Shown one piece after another: positions 7,041 to 16,109 of a stretch of DNA of 62,224 bases. Location of the stretch: contig JAOASE010000008.1 of assembly GCA_025210155.1 (NCBI GenBank), positions 1 to 62,224 of the forward strand, in the 5' to 3' direction. Positions within the stretch are counted from its first letter, which is position 1, and every line of letters starts with the position of its first letter. The position numbers were made by a program, and so were the translations under genes. The notes under the pieces are model-generated. The model ran no database searches. It was not told where the DNA came from and saw only the letters and a list, made by a program, of their open reading frames with translations. This DNA is from Alphaproteobacteria bacterium (GTDB lineage Bacteria; Pseudomonadota; Alphaproteobacteria; Rs-D84; CASDRH01).

Positions 7041-7865
7041 ATGTTAAAGTTTTTGGAAAATATTTTTGTAAATAACTTTCATATCTTTTCCACTTTAATT
7101 AGTGCTCTTTCTGCTGTGTATTTATATAGAAGATTTGATATAAGTTCTTTTAAAGAAAAATTAACTGTTATTGTTGGTACTATTTTCTTTATATATTTAT
7201 TGTCGTTTTTATTTGGTGTTTGGCAGCCAATAACTTGGAAGACTTTTGTTGGCATAGCTGTGGCTATATTCCTTGAAAAGAAATGGGGTAAGGTAAATCA
7301 TGTTTGGGAGAGACCTCTTGAAATGGTTGCTATTTCTATGCTTTTCTTTGCTATGTTCTTGAATATTAAACTACATTCTTTTATAGATCTTGCTGATATG
7401 TCTGCAGTGAAAATGGGAATATTCATCTTTGTTGCTATTCTTACTGGATTTCTTACCGGAGTTTATACAAAGCCAGCTCTTAGAAGTAGAAGAATATCTA
7501 CATTCCATTTCAAAAGAGGTCATAGAATTCTTTTAAATAAAATTGCATTGTTAGCTATATTTGATTTAATAATTTTAATGATATTTACTGGATCTGAAAT
7601 GATATACTTATTCCTATATATTGGTGGATTTGGAATTGGTCTAATCAACTCTATGTGTGAGAAAATCAACCTTAAGAGACTTTGGGATGAGACATATATT
7701 TTCTTTTTATCAATTTTACTTGTATTTGCCGGACAGATAACTCATAATGTGTTAATCATGTTTTGCTCAGTTATGTTTTTACTTCACTCTATCAAGAAGG
7801 TTGAGCAAGGTGGTAAGTATAAATTAGCGGATATAAAAACTGTGCTTTTGTCTTACATTAAGTAA
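7041..7865 (+). CDS. Polytopic inner-membrane protein, second gene of operon
   Basis: A 274-aa protein with about eight hydrophobic segments and short Lys/Arg-rich loops (KPALRSRRIS, FHFKRGHR). It starts 3 bp after 7037, and the upstream gene ends in AAAGGAGAAAAATAG, which gives it a good Shine-Dalgarno. No catalytic motifs or known family recognised. Probably works with the preceding acidic membrane protein. Confidence 0.7.
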   Translation: MLKFLENIFVNNFHIFSTLISALSAVYLYRRFDISSFKEKLTVIVGTIFFIYLLSFLFGVWQPITWKTFVGIAVAIFLEKKWGKVNHVWERPLEMVAISMLFFAMFLNIKLHSFIDLADMSAVKMGIFIFVAILTGFLTGVYTKPALRSRRISTFHFKRGHRILLNKIALLAIFDLIILMIFTGSEMIYLFLYIGGFGIGLINSMCEKINLKRLWDETYIFFLSILLVFAGQITHNVLIMFCSVMFLLHSIKKVEQGGKYKLADIKTVLLSYIK

Positions 7866-7894
7866 TAGCTTTTTATCTTAGAATTTTTTTTATT

Positions 7895-7905
7895 TTTTAA
7901 ACTAA
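7895..7905 (+). promoter_or_regulatory. Degenerate leader element (TTTTAAACTAA)
   Basis: A variant of the TTTAAACCTA element, 8 nt before the ATG at 7914. No clear promoter is seen, so the gene may be read from the upstream operon. Confidence 0.4.
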
Positions 7906-7913
7906 CATATACA

Positions 7914-8135
7914 ATGGAAAAATTTTTAATAGACGTTTGGAGAAACTGGAGACTATATTTAATTTTAGTGTCAGGTAACATTTTAATTACCTTTAGCACT
8001 TTTTTAACGTCTCTACACACCCGATTGGACTTTCTGTCCTCAGTAGCTATGCATGCCGTTATTGCAGTGTTTTTAAACATCATTATGATACTGTATATCA
8101 GGATGCAAAATAAATTGAATTCAGAAAAATCCTAA
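7914..8135 (+). CDS. Small two-TM orphan protein
   Basis: A 73-aa protein with two hydrophobic stretches (LYLILVSGNILITFSTFL and MHAVIAVFLNIIMILYI) and a basic C-terminus. It follows the membrane operon by 48 bp, has no Shine-Dalgarno, and carries a degenerate leader element. No homologue recognised. Confidence 0.6.
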   Translation: MEKFLIDVWRNWRLYLILVSGNILITFSTFLTSLHTRLDFLSSVAMHAVIAVFLNIIMILYIRMQNKLNSEKS

Positions 8136-8184
8136 AATTGTTTTTATTTAGAATTGGAATAATTCCATATTCTTTAGATTATCA

Positions 8185-8199
8185 AGTTTAAACCTAATT
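8185..8199 (+). promoter_or_regulatory. Leader element AGTTTAAACCTAATT
   Basis: Exact TTTAAACCTAATT, complementary over 13 nt to the seed region of sRNA B. It lies 18 nt before the ATG at 8218. A -10-like GATTAT lies just upstream; the -35 is unclear. Confidence 0.6.
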
Positions 8200-8217
8200 A
8201 AATTATTTTAACCATCG

Positions 8218-8463
8218 ATGAAAAAAATTATTATTTTATCATTGTTAACCTTAGTGTTAATTGTAATCAATGTTGGCCTTGTTTTTATTACGGATAAAAC
8301 AATCAATTTATTTGGCGTTGTTGAAACAACCTTTTCTGGTTGGAAATTCATCGCCTCATGGGTTGTAATTGATTTTACTGGGATAATTTTTATCCTTTTA
8401 AGAGATGTAAACATATCTATAGAAGAGGCTTTTGATTTTAGTAATTGGAAATTGGGCTTGTAA
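8218..8463 (+). CDS. Small two-TM orphan protein
   Basis: An 81-aa protein with TM segments around residues 3-25 (IIILSLLTLVLIVINVGLVF) and 43-60 (FIASWVVIDFTGIIFILL), and an acidic C-terminus. Single unit: leader element upstream, terminator downstream, no Shine-Dalgarno. Function unknown. Confidence 0.65.
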   Translation: MKKIIILSLLTLVLIVINVGLVFITDKTINLFGVVETTFSGWKFIASWVVIDFTGIIFILLRDVNISIEEAFDFSNWKLGL

Positions 8464-8487
8464 TATATAAGCCTTGAAATGACTGTG

Positions 8488-8519
8488 AAAAAAGAGGTAA
8501 GAATTTAACCTCTTTTTTT
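8488..8519 (+). terminator. Intrinsic terminator
   Basis: AAAGAGGT and ACCTCTTT stem with seven T after the 8218-8463 gene. Confidence 0.8.
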
Positions 8520-8523
8520 GTTG

Positions 8524-8703
8524 TTGACTTTTAAAGGGAAAGAATTATCTTATGGTTGATTACAAATTTAAATCCAATATATTTTTAAATTTAGATAAAG
8601 GTGTTGATATTATAGTTTATACCTATTTTGGAAAGATCAATAATTAGTTGATACGAGAGATAAACCTAGAAAGAGGTTCCAAGATTATGGGGCCTCTTTT
8701 ATT
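8524..8703 (+). other. Orphan transcription unit without a convincing ORF (RNA or decayed cassette)
   Basis: This 301-base gap holds a complete unit: TTGACT (8524-8529), 16 bp, TATCTT (8546-8551), a leader-element variant AAATTTAAATCC (8564-8575) and a terminator (AAAGAGG 8669-8675 with CCTCTTT 8692-8698, plus T run). No start codon lies where the neighbouring cassettes have theirs; AATATATTT occupies the place of the ATG. A 31-codon frame begins at 8552 but overlaps the -10 box. The unit is either an RNA or a former small gene whose start was lost. Confidence 0.5.
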
Positions 8704-8706
8704 TTA

Positions 8707-8764
8707 TTGACTTTTTACTTTATGTGATTATGTTTTATCTAAATTACAAATTTAAATCTAAAAA
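8707..8764 (+). promoter_or_regulatory. Promoter and leader element variant (AAATTTAAATCTA)
   Basis: TTGACT (8707-8712), 17 bp, ATGTTT (8730-8735), 12 nt, AAATTTAAATCTA (8748-8760), 4 nt, ATG at 8765. Confidence 0.65.
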
Positions 8765-9043
8765 ATGCAAAATTTAAAAAATTTAAAAACTAAGAAGTTC
8801 TATCAAGAGTTAAGAATTATCCTTATTGTGGATGTAGTTCTTTCCGTTATTTTTAGTTTGATGTATATCTTCTTTGATATAAAAGATAAGTTTAAAGAAG
8901 AATATTTCTGGAGTATTTTGGGCATCATAGTAGTAATTGATCTGCTATATTTTATACCAACAAAATTTATTCCAGGATTTTCCAAAGAAGAATGGGACGA
9001 GTTTCTGGCTAAAAATGGGAAGTCAGGCCCTAAAGAAAGATAA
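8765..9043 (+). CDS. Small two-TM orphan protein, MQNLKNLK family (copy 1)
   Basis: A 92-aa protein beginning MQNLKNLKTKKFYQELR, with two hydrophobic segments (IILIVDVVLSVIFSLMYIF and FWSILGIIVVIDLLYFI) and an acidic C-terminus (KEEWDEFLAKNG). The 9155-9442 product shares the MQNLKNLKxK start, TM layout and xKEExxxxL tail, so the two are tandem paralogues. Own promoter, leader and terminator; no Shine-Dalgarno. Function unknown. Confidence 0.7.
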   Translation: MQNLKNLKTKKFYQELRIILIVDVVLSVIFSLMYIFFDIKDKFKEEYFWSILGIIVVIDLLYFIPTKFIPGFSKEEWDEFLAKNGKSGPKER

Positions 9044-9057
9044 TTATTAATTTATTA

Positions 9058-9090
9058 AAAAAGCTCCATTATTATGGGGCTTTATATTTT
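9058..9090 (+). terminator. Intrinsic terminator
   Basis: AAAAGCTCC/GGGGCTTT imperfect stem followed by a T-rich run; the next promoter starts at 9095. Confidence 0.7.
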
Positions 9091-9094
9091 TTTA

Positions 9095-9154
9095 TTGACT
9101 CTTATTTTTTTTTTGGCTATTATTTTAATGAAATATTCATTTAAACCTAATAAA
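9095..9154 (+). promoter_or_regulatory. Promoter and leader element, with GANTC in the -35
   Basis: TTGACT (9095-9100; GACTC 9097-9101), 17 bp, TATTAT, 15 nt, ATTTAAACCTAAT (9139-9151), ATG at 9155. Confidence 0.75.
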
Positions 9155-9442
9155 ATGCAAAATTTAAAAAATTTAAAAGCTAAAGAGAGAGGAAAAAATC
9201 TTCGCAAGAAATTAATTGCTACATTAATTTTTAGTGTCGCGTACATCCTAATATCTCTTATCTGTTACCAACTATTTAATGTGACAGATTCATTTAAATA
9301 TCTTTTCTTCGCGGGTATATTCTTTGCGATACCAAATGTTGCTTTTTGGATACCATCAAGATACATACTGTTTCTTGAAAAGGAAGAAATCAATCAAGTG
9401 CTTGAAGAGCGTTTTGAAAAGTTTCAATGGGCGAGACTTTAA
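9155..9442 (+). CDS. Small two-TM orphan protein, MQNLKNLK family (copy 2)
   Basis: A 95-aa paralogue of 8765-9043. An upstream in-frame start at 9074 exists, but the frame would then run through the promoter and leader element. The paralogue also begins exactly at MQNLKNLK, so 9155 is the start. TM segments are near LIATLIFSVAYILISLICY and LFFAGIFFAIPNVAFWI; the tail is acidic (EKEEINQVLEERF). Ends in a bidirectional terminator shared with ccrM. Confidence 0.7.
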   Translation: MQNLKNLKAKERGKNLRKKLIATLIFSVAYILISLICYQLFNVTDSFKYLFFAGIFFAIPNVAFWIPSRYILFLEKEEINQVLEERFEKFQWARL

Positions 9443-9461
9443 AACACTAATCAAAAATATT

Positions 9462-9488
9462 AAAAAGGAGGCTTTTGCCTCCTTATTT

Positions 9489-9490
<2 letters not shown>
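9462..9490. terminator. Bidirectional terminator between orphan gene and ccrM
   Basis: AAAGGAGGC ttttGCCTCCTT stem-loop flanked by A and T runs; serves both converging genes. Confidence 0.8.
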
Positions 9491-10736
<1,246 letters not shown>

Positions 10737-11018
10737 ATGAAAGAAAAAGAAGATATTTTACTCAGAAAGTTAGATGCTATATCTGGGCCAATTGATTTAA
10801 TTTCATTTTTAAATGATGGGATTAATGGAAAATTAGATGAATATGGCTCTCATATGAAAGATTTATGCTTTAATATTAGAGAGTCCGCCATGAGAACGGC
10901 TGACTGGGAAGGTATTGTCGAAAAATCTAAATTTTTATTTGGACTAGAAGAGAATAATTTTAAATTTATAGAGCCTCCTATAGACCTGCTACTTTCAATC
11001 AATACATCATTAAACTAA
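10737..11018 (+). CDS. Orphan small soluble protein
   Basis: A 93-aa, mostly helical acidic protein with no signal peptide, TM segment or recognised motif. Single unit with leader element upstream and a terminator (11022-11048) downstream, and no Shine-Dalgarno. Divergent from ccrM. Function unknown. Confidence 0.65.
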   Translation: MKEKEDILLRKLDAISGPIDLISFLNDGINGKLDEYGSHMKDLCFNIRESAMRTADWEGIVEKSKFLFGLEENNFKFIEPPIDLLLSINTSLN

Positions 11019-11021
11019 TTA

Positions 11022-11048
11022 TAAGCTCCAAACTGGAGCTTTTTTATT
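11022..11048 (+). terminator. Intrinsic terminator
   Basis: AAGCTCCA/TGGAGCTT stem with T run; the next TTGACT begins at 11051. Confidence 0.85.
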
Positions 11049-11050
11049 TG

Positions 11051-11113
11051 TTGACTTAAAACTTTTAATAGTTTATTTTATTTTCAGTATTAATAATTTA
11101 AACCTATTTAGAT
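11051..11113 (+). promoter_or_regulatory. Promoter and leader element AATTTAAACCTAT
   Basis: TTGACT (11051-11056), 17 bp, TATTTT (11074-11079), 15 nt, AATTTAAACCTAT (11095-11107), ATG at 11114. Confidence 0.75.
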
Positions 11114-11461
11114 ATGTGTAAAATTTTATCTACTGAAGAAAAGGATAATATCCTTATTATTAAATATGAGGATGGATTGTCTCTTTCTTTATTTAAAAGA
11201 AATGAAAAAGCTGTTATTGCTCCTATAGCTACATATAGCATTGGAGATGATGCAGGGTTTGTAAAGCTTGGCTTTGATACAAATCTGGATCCTTTATCTG
11301 AAGAATTCAGAAATTCTTTTGACCTAAATCGAAAAGTTATAGAAGAAAGAAATCTTAGAAATGAGATTGAAACTTTAAACCTCCTTGAGGATGAAAAAGA
11401 TCTTTTACTATCTGTTATCGATACATTTGAGAGCCTTGAAGATATATGCGCTCTTAATTAA
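11114..11461 (+). CDS. Orphan protein, SKEF/SEEF family (copy 1)
   Basis: A 115-aa acidic protein. Its segment PLSEEFRNSFDLNRKVIEE resembles ALFSKEFENRIFNSNEAIP of the next gene product, and both have an N-terminal beta-like region with a (K)xxxPI/L segment, so they are probably tandem paralogues. Soluble; no recognised family. Single unit with leader element, no Shine-Dalgarno. Confidence 0.65.
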   Translation: MCKILSTEEKDNILIIKYEDGLSLSLFKRNEKAVIAPIATYSIGDDAGFVKLGFDTNLDPLSEEFRNSFDLNRKVIEERNLRNEIETLNLLEDEKDLLLSVIDTFESLEDICALN

Positions 11462-11477
11462 ACTTTTTAACTGGACC

Positions 11478-11532
11478 TTGACTTTATTGTTAAGGTTTAG
11501 TTTTTACTAATACTTTTAAATAACCTTAAAAA
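11478..11532 (+). promoter_or_regulatory. Promoter and interrupted leader element
   Basis: TTGACT (11478-11483), 17 bp, TTTTTA (11501-11506), CTTTTAAATAACCTTA (11513-11528), ATG at 11533. The element looks split by two extra bases. The -35 lies in the loop of an AAAC/GTTT-type hairpin that may terminate the previous gene. Confidence 0.5.
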
Positions 11533-11922
11533 ATGAAAACAATTACTGTCACAGAGGATAATATTCTTTTTTATAAATCTATTAAAGGAAGGATGTTAAG
11601 TGCATATCGGGAAAATGAAAACTGCAAAATCTCTCCGTTATGCATTTTATTCATGAATGGAGAAATTATTTTTCAGGAAGTATATGCTTCTGGTAAAGAA
11701 TTAGCTTTATTTTCCAAGGAATTTGAAAATAGAATTTTTAATTCCAATGAAGCAATTCCTATAATGGAAGAAGATTTCGAGGAAAAGATTTATCATCCAA
11801 CACTACCCATAAAGGAAAAAAGACTTTTTTCAAAATGCTTGGATGCTATTAGACTTAATCGGAGTTCCTCTACTCCATTTCAAATTTTTGATATTATCGA
11901 AGAAGAAATCAAAAAGGAGTAA
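11533..11922 (+). CDS. Orphan protein, SKEF/SEEF family (copy 2)
   Basis: A 129-aa soluble protein resembling 11114-11461 in the SKEFENRIFNSNEAIP region and general layout, ending in an acidic Glu/Lys tail. No recognised domain. Own promoter and terminator (11940-11967). Confidence 0.65.
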   Translation: MKTITVTEDNILFYKSIKGRMLSAYRENENCKISPLCILFMNGEIIFQEVYASGKELALFSKEFENRIFNSNEAIPIMEEDFEEKIYHPTLPIKEKRLFSKCLDAIRLNRSSSTPFQIFDIIEEEIKKE

Positions 11923-11939
11923 TTTAATAATTAACAATT

Positions 11940-11967
11940 TAAAGGAGTTCGTAATGAACTCCTTTTT
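11940..11967 (+). terminator. Intrinsic terminator, GGAGTTC type (copy 1 of 3)
   Basis: AAAGGAGTTC gtaat GAACTCCTTTTT. Near-identical terminators follow the next two genes at 13104 and 13703. Confidence 0.85.
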
Positions 11968-11976
11968 GCTTTATGC

Positions 11977-12044
11977 TTGACAAAAACATTTTTACGAAAT
12001 AAAGTTATTATTATTGAAATTGTAAACTCTTAAATTATATATCT
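11977..12044 (+). promoter_or_regulatory. Promoter and degenerate leader element
   Basis: TTGACA (11977-11982), 17 bp, TAAAGT (12000-12005), then AATTGTAAACTCTTAAATT (12019-12037) in place of the usual element, ATG at 12045. Confidence 0.55.
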
Positions 12045-13088
12045 ATGAAAAGTAAAAAAAATCATTACACTGAATTTCTTGATAAAATTCTTACTGCAAC
12101 TCGTGAAGAATTAAAAAATTACAGTCCTAGAAGAATTCTTTTTGATGCCGATCACGATGTTGGTTGCTATGATAGCCCTATCTTAACAGAGAAAGAGGAT
12201 TACCTTAGTGTTTTCTTCTCTTACTTGATTAAGCATCCTGAGAATAAAAATCTTCAGATTTTCTTCACTGAGATTTTTCACGACTATGAGCACCCTAATC
12301 TTCATTACACTAAACCTAAAAACTTTCCTTATAATAGGATTGTGGAAGAAGTTATTAAAAATCCGGAACATAAATTCCTTGGAGAGTTTTTGCTTGATCA
12401 GGAAATATTCTGCTGTTTATTGCGTGACTGTTTTGAATTGATAATTTCTCATTATTTGGAGAATAAAGATCCTGATAGTTACATAACTAAGATTTTAGGA
12501 AAGTTCCTATATGATGGGGCTTATCCTGAAAGGAATCAAATTATTGTAAATTTTGAGAAGTCGGAGGTTTTAATTAAGGCTTGTCATGAAAATCCTGACG
12601 ATAAATTCTTGGGAGAAGCTGTGGTTAATATCATTAATTTTGGATGTGACGACTACCTTCTATTAATTGATTGCCTTGATGAAAAACCTGGAAACGAGTT
12701 CTTTATGAGAGCATTAACAAAAGAAGAAGACTCTTTTGCTTTTAAATATGGTCCTCCGTGGAAAAAGATCTGTGAAAAATCTGGAACTAATGTTTCTTTA
12801 ATAAAAGTTCTTATTTCTAGATTTAATTATCTTGCAAAGATCAAAAAATTTGAATCTTTTGAATTCGAACTATCGTATTTAAAACAATATTCAAAGAATG
12901 AGGCTTTGATAGCGTCTTTAAGTGATATACTTAAAAGATACAAAGATACCGAAGCTTTGATTGAGGAACTTAAGAACAAGGATTTTCACATCGATAAAAA
13001 AGAAGAAAAAAAGGTTTGGGGTAAAGTAAATAGATTTAACAACAAACTCATTGCTGCTAAGGCTGCTGAAGAAGATGTACCTTTCTAA
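12045..13088 (+). CDS. Orphan repeat protein with P-[ND]-x-K-F-L-G-E motifs
   Basis: A 347-aa helical protein with imperfect internal repeats of about 40-50 aa marked by HPENKNLQIF, NPEHKFLGEF, NPDDKFLGEA and KPGNEFFMRA. It resembles an alpha-solenoid, perhaps a protein-binding scaffold; this is inference. No signal peptide. The C-terminus is Lys/Glu-rich. It is the largest member of the leader-element group, although its own element is degenerate. No Shine-Dalgarno. Confidence 0.7.
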   Translation: MKSKKNHYTEFLDKILTATREELKNYSPRRILFDADHDVGCYDSPILTEKEDYLSVFFSYLIKHPENKNLQIFFTEIFHDYEHPNLHYTKPKNFPYNRIVEEVIKNPEHKFLGEFLLDQEIFCCLLRDCFELIISHYLENKDPDSYITKILGKFLYDGAYPERNQIIVNFEKSEVLIKACHENPDDKFLGEAVVNIINFGCDDYLLLIDCLDEKPGNEFFMRALTKEEDSFAFKYGPPWKKICEKSGTNVSLIKVLISRFNYLAKIKKFESFEFELSYLKQYSKNEALIASLSDILKRYKDTEALIEELKNKDFHIDKKEEKKVWGKVNRFNNKLIAAKAAEEDVPF

Positions 13089-13103
13089 GTTTTAATTTAA
13101 TAA

Positions 13104-13131
13104 GAGGGAGTTTGTAATGAACTCCTTTTTG
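13104..13131 (+). terminator. Intrinsic terminator, GGAGTTC type (copy 2 of 3)
   Basis: AGGGAGTTtgtaatGAACTCCTTTTT, nearly the same sequence as 11940-11967 including the T-rich tail leading into the next TTGAC box. Confidence 0.85.
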
Positions 13132-13139
13132 TTTTTTGT

Positions 13140-13205
13140 TTGACTCTATGAAATTCTTTTGCTTATATGTTTTTAGAAAATAAATAAACTTTAAATACAC
13201 TATCT
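13140..13205 (+). promoter_or_regulatory. Promoter and degenerate leader element, with GANTC in the -35
   Basis: TTGACT (13140-13145; GACTC 13142-13146), 17 bp, TTATAT (13163-13168), leader with AACTTTAAATACAC, ATG at 13206. Confidence 0.55.
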
Positions 13206-13685
13206 ATGAAAACTAATAATGAAGTAATAAATGATTTTGTAATCTATATTACCTTTGGTGAATATAGACGTTTCTTTTCTTGTTTAAGAAAGGATATTCT
13301 TGTTCCCATCGGTATTGCCCTTGATGAAGAAGGAAATATTAGGTATCTTGACCTCACTGAAATTATGAGCGAAAGAACTACTACCTCTAATTTCGAAGCT
13401 ATATTATTTGATGTAGAAGGAACTGAGTTTGATTCAATCGGGGCTAGGAAACTGACTAGAGATGAATTTAATAACATATTAAATGATAGGCTTTCAATTG
13501 AGGAATATGAGCGAAATGTTTTTAAGGAGTTTTTAAAACTACTTGATGAGCAAGTCGCCGACGCTTCTGAGAAAGATTTCAAGGAATATGAAAATGGGAA
13601 ACCTGAGTTTTTCAAATTTCAGTTTGACTATGCATTTGAAAAGATTGGCCCTTTTTGCGATAATATTGAAAAGGGAAACAACTAA
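13206..13685 (+). CDS. Orphan soluble protein
   Basis: A 159-aa acidic protein, perhaps distantly related to 11114 and 11533 (VPIGIALDEEGNIRYLDL region). No recognised domain or signal peptide. The ATG context TATCTATGAAA is the same as that of 12045. Ends in a terminator shared with dnaK. Confidence 0.65.
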   Translation: MKTNNEVINDFVIYITFGEYRRFFSCLRKDILVPIGIALDEEGNIRYLDLTEIMSERTTTSNFEAILFDVEGTEFDSIGARKLTRDEFNNILNDRLSIEEYERNVFKEFLKLLDEQVADASEKDFKEYENGKPEFFKFQFDYAFEKIGPFCDNIEKGNN

Positions 13686-13702
13686 AAGAATTCATACATA
13701 AT

Positions 13703-13735
13703 AAAAAGGAGTTCGTTTTGAACTCCTTTTTGTTT
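13703..13735. terminator. Bidirectional terminator, GGAGTTC type (copy 3 of 3)
   Basis: AAAAGGAGTTC gtttt GAACTCCTTTTT between converging 13206-13685 and dnaK. Confidence 0.85.
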
Positions 13736-13755
13736 TTTGCTTGAAGATAAGTATC

Positions 13756-15663
13756 TTACTTTTTCTCTTCAAATTCGGCATCAACTACGTTTTCGTCTTT
13801 TTTGCCTTCTTCTGGTTTAGCTTCAGCTCCTGCTGCAGCGCCTGCTTGTTGAGCTTGTTGCTCTTTGTACATAGCTTCGCCTAATTTCATTGCAGAGTTA
13901 GAAAGTTTTTCTTGAGCTGCATCTAAGTCTTCTTTTGAAGCACCTTCTTTTTTCAATACTTCTTGAGCTGCTTTTAGATCATCTTCAATTGCTTTCTTTT
14001 CATCAGCTGATACTTTGTCGCCATATTCTTTCAAAGATTTTTCAGTTGAGTTAACTAACATTTCTAATTTGTTTTTAGATTCGATTAGTTCTTTCTTCTT
14101 TTTATCTTCTTCTGAATGAGCTTCAGCGTCTTTAACCATTTGATCGATTTCGTCATCTTTTAAACCACCGTCTGATTTAATAGAGATAGTTTGTTCTTTA
14201 CCAGTACCTTTATCTTTAGCAGATACGTGAACGATACCGTTAGCGTCTATGTCGAAAGTAACTTCGATTTGTGGTACGCCTCTTGGAGCTGATGGGATAC
14301 CAGTTAAGTCGAATTGACCTAGAAGTTTGTTGTCAGCTGCCATTGGTCTTTCACCTTGGAAAACTCTGATTGTAACTGCTGTTTGGTTATCTTCGGCAGT
14401 TGAGAACACTTGAGATTTCTTAGTAGGTATAGTTGTGTTTCTTTCTATTAATGGAGTTGATACGCCACCTAAAGTTTCGATACCTAATGTCAATGGAGTT
14501 ACGTCTAATAGAAGAACGTCTTTAACATCTCCTTTAAGCACACCACCTTGGATAGCAGCACCGATTGCAACTACTTCGTCAGGGTTAACACCTTTGTGTG
14601 GTTCTTTGTTAAAGAATTTTTTAACTTCTTCTATTACTTTAGGCATACGAGTTTGTCCACCAACTAAAATTACGTCGTGAATTTCACTTGCTGAGATACC
14701 AGCGTCTTTTAATGCTTTCTTACAAGGTTCTAAAGATCTTGTGATTAAATCTTCTACAAGCGATTCTAGTTTACCTCTTGAAAGTTTAATGTTTAAGTGT
14801 TTTGGACCTGTTGCGTCAGCTGTGATGAATGGAAGATTAATATCTGTTTCCATTGCTGAAGATAATTCAATCTTAGCTTTTTCAGCAGCTTCTTTAACTC
14901 TTTGTAGAGCCATGCTGTCTTGTCTAACGTCAACGCCCTGCTCTTTTTTGAATTCGTCTGCGATGTAGTCTATAATTCTTTTGTCGAAGTCAGCACCACC
15001 TAAGAATGTGTCTCCGTTAGTTGATTTAACTTCAAATACGCCATCACCGATTTCTAAGATAGATACGTCGAATGTACCACCACCTAAGTCGTATACAACT
15101 ACCATACCTTCTTTTTCTTTATCAAGACCGTAAGCAAGAGCGGCTGCAGTTGGTTCGTTGATAATTCTTAGAACGTTTAGACCTGCGATTTTACCTGCGT
15201 CTTTAGTTGCTTGTCTTTGAGAGTCATTAAAGTATGCAGGAACTGTGATTACAGCGTCTGTTACTGTTTCACCTAAGAATGCTTCTGCGTCTTTTTTAAT
15301 TTTTTGTAAAGTGAATGCTGACACTTGTGCTGGTGCATATTTTTCATTGTGAGCTTCTACCCATGCGTCACCGTTGTCAGCTTTAACGATTTGGTATGAT
15401 ACTAAATCTTTATCTTTAGACACGATCTTGTCATCAAATCTTCTACCGATAAGTCTTTTAACTTCGTATACTGTGTTTTGAGGATTTGTAACTGCTTGGT
15501 TTTTAGCCGTTTGACCAACTAATTTTTCTTTATCTGTGAATGCTACGATTGAAGGCGTAGTTCTTTTACCTTCTGCATTTTCAATTACTTTTGCATCTTT
15601 TCCATCCATGAATGCAAAACAAGAGTTTGTTGTACCTAAGTCAATACCTATTACTTTACCCAT
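13756..15663 (-). CDS. dnaK: Chaperone DnaK (Hsp70)
   Basis: ATP-dependent chaperone, 635 aa. The N-terminus [14 protein letters not shown], the ATPase signatures ([26 protein letters not shown]) and the substrate-binding domain are canonical. The C-terminus has the Gln/Ala/Gly-rich linker and ends in the DAEFEE motif. The ATG at 15663 is chosen because GKVIGID follows it and GAAGG precedes it; the upstream ATG at 15687 adds a charged extension. The start abuts an inverted-repeat element (15673-15791). No dnaJ or grpE is adjacent. Confidence 0.97.
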   Translation of the reverse strand: MGKVIGIDLGTTNSCFAFMDGKDAKVIENAEGKRTTPSIVAFTDKEKLVGQTAKNQAVTNPQNTVYEVKRLIGRRFDDKIVSKDKDLVSYQIVKADNGDAWVEAHNEKYAPAQVSAFTLQKIKKDAEAFLGETVTDAVITVPAYFNDSQRQATKDAGKIAGLNVLRIINEPTAAALAYGLDKEKEGMVVVYDLGGGTFDVSILEIGDGVFEVKSTNGDTFLGGADFDKRIIDYIADEFKKEQGVDVRQDSMALQRVKEAAEKAKIELSSAMETDINLPFITADATGPKHLNIKLSRGKLESLVEDLITRSLEPCKKALKDAGISASEIHDVILVGGQTRMPKVIEEVKKFFNKEPHKGVNPDEVVAIGAAIQGGVLKGDVKDVLLLDVTPLTLGIETLGGVSTPLIERNTTIPTKKSQVFSTAEDNQTAVTIRVFQGERPMAADNKLLGQFDLTGIPSAPRGVPQIEVTFDIDANGIVHVSAKDKGTGKEQTISIKSDGGLKDDEIDQMVKDAEAHSEEDKKKKELIESKNKLEMLVNSTEKSLKEYGDKVSADEKKAIEDDLKAAQEVLKKEGASKEDLDAAQEKLSNSAMKLGEAMYKEQQAQQAGAAAGAEAKPEEGKKDENVVDAEFEEKK

Positions 15664-15672
15664 TTTTTTATC

Positions 15673-15791
15673 CTTCGTCTTTTGCACAATTGATTGTAAG
15701 AAGTACTTTTGATTTTTGACAATCGAGTATTATCTATACACGACACCAAAATTCTCAAGCACGTTTACCTCCACTTGCACAAAATACTTGG
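15673..15791. repeat. Dispersed inverted-repeat element, copy A
   Basis: One end reads CTTCGTCTTTTGCAC, the other GCACAAAATACTTGG. The ends are imperfect inverted repeats of each other (GTCTTTTGCGCGA and GTATTTTGTGCGAG in consensus). The same end pair bounds copies at 28902-29019 and 59711-59776, with unrelated interiors. Here it lies directly upstream of dnaK and its end supplies the GAAGG ribosome site. Confidence 0.6.
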
Positions 15792-16065
15792 AAAAAATAA
15801 TAGTGCTGTGGCTCGATCTGTGCTTCATAATCTTAATTTTAGAGCTTTTTAATAGTTTCGCTTATATTTAAAGAGACTATCCTAAAGCCTAAGAATTGAG
15901 TTTTTTATTTTGTTATTTTGCTAAAATTTATAATTTTATTTTAGCGGTTTTATCTTTCGATTATTTTTTTAGTCGCAATAAATTAAAAATCAAGTTTTTT
16001 TTCTTATATAATTTATGATTGTAATTTAAATTGTTTTTTTGCTTTTTTTTTACTTTTTTTTATAG

Positions 16066-16104
16066 TATAATTTTTGGGAGAGAAATCATTTTTTTAAGGA
16101 GAGT
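16066..16104 (+). promoter_or_regulatory. -10 box and ribosome site of the 16110 gene
   Basis: TATAAT at 16066-16071 and AAGGAGAG just before the ATG at 16110. No clear -35 in the T-rich stretch. The 446-base gap from 15664 otherwise holds only repeat copy A and AT-rich DNA. Confidence 0.5.
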
Positions 16105-16109
16105 TTAAA

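Noticed and set aside
8552-8647. 31-codon ORF MVDYKFKSNIF...
   Set aside because: Its ATG overlaps the -10 box of the unit, so it would lie upstream of the transcript start.
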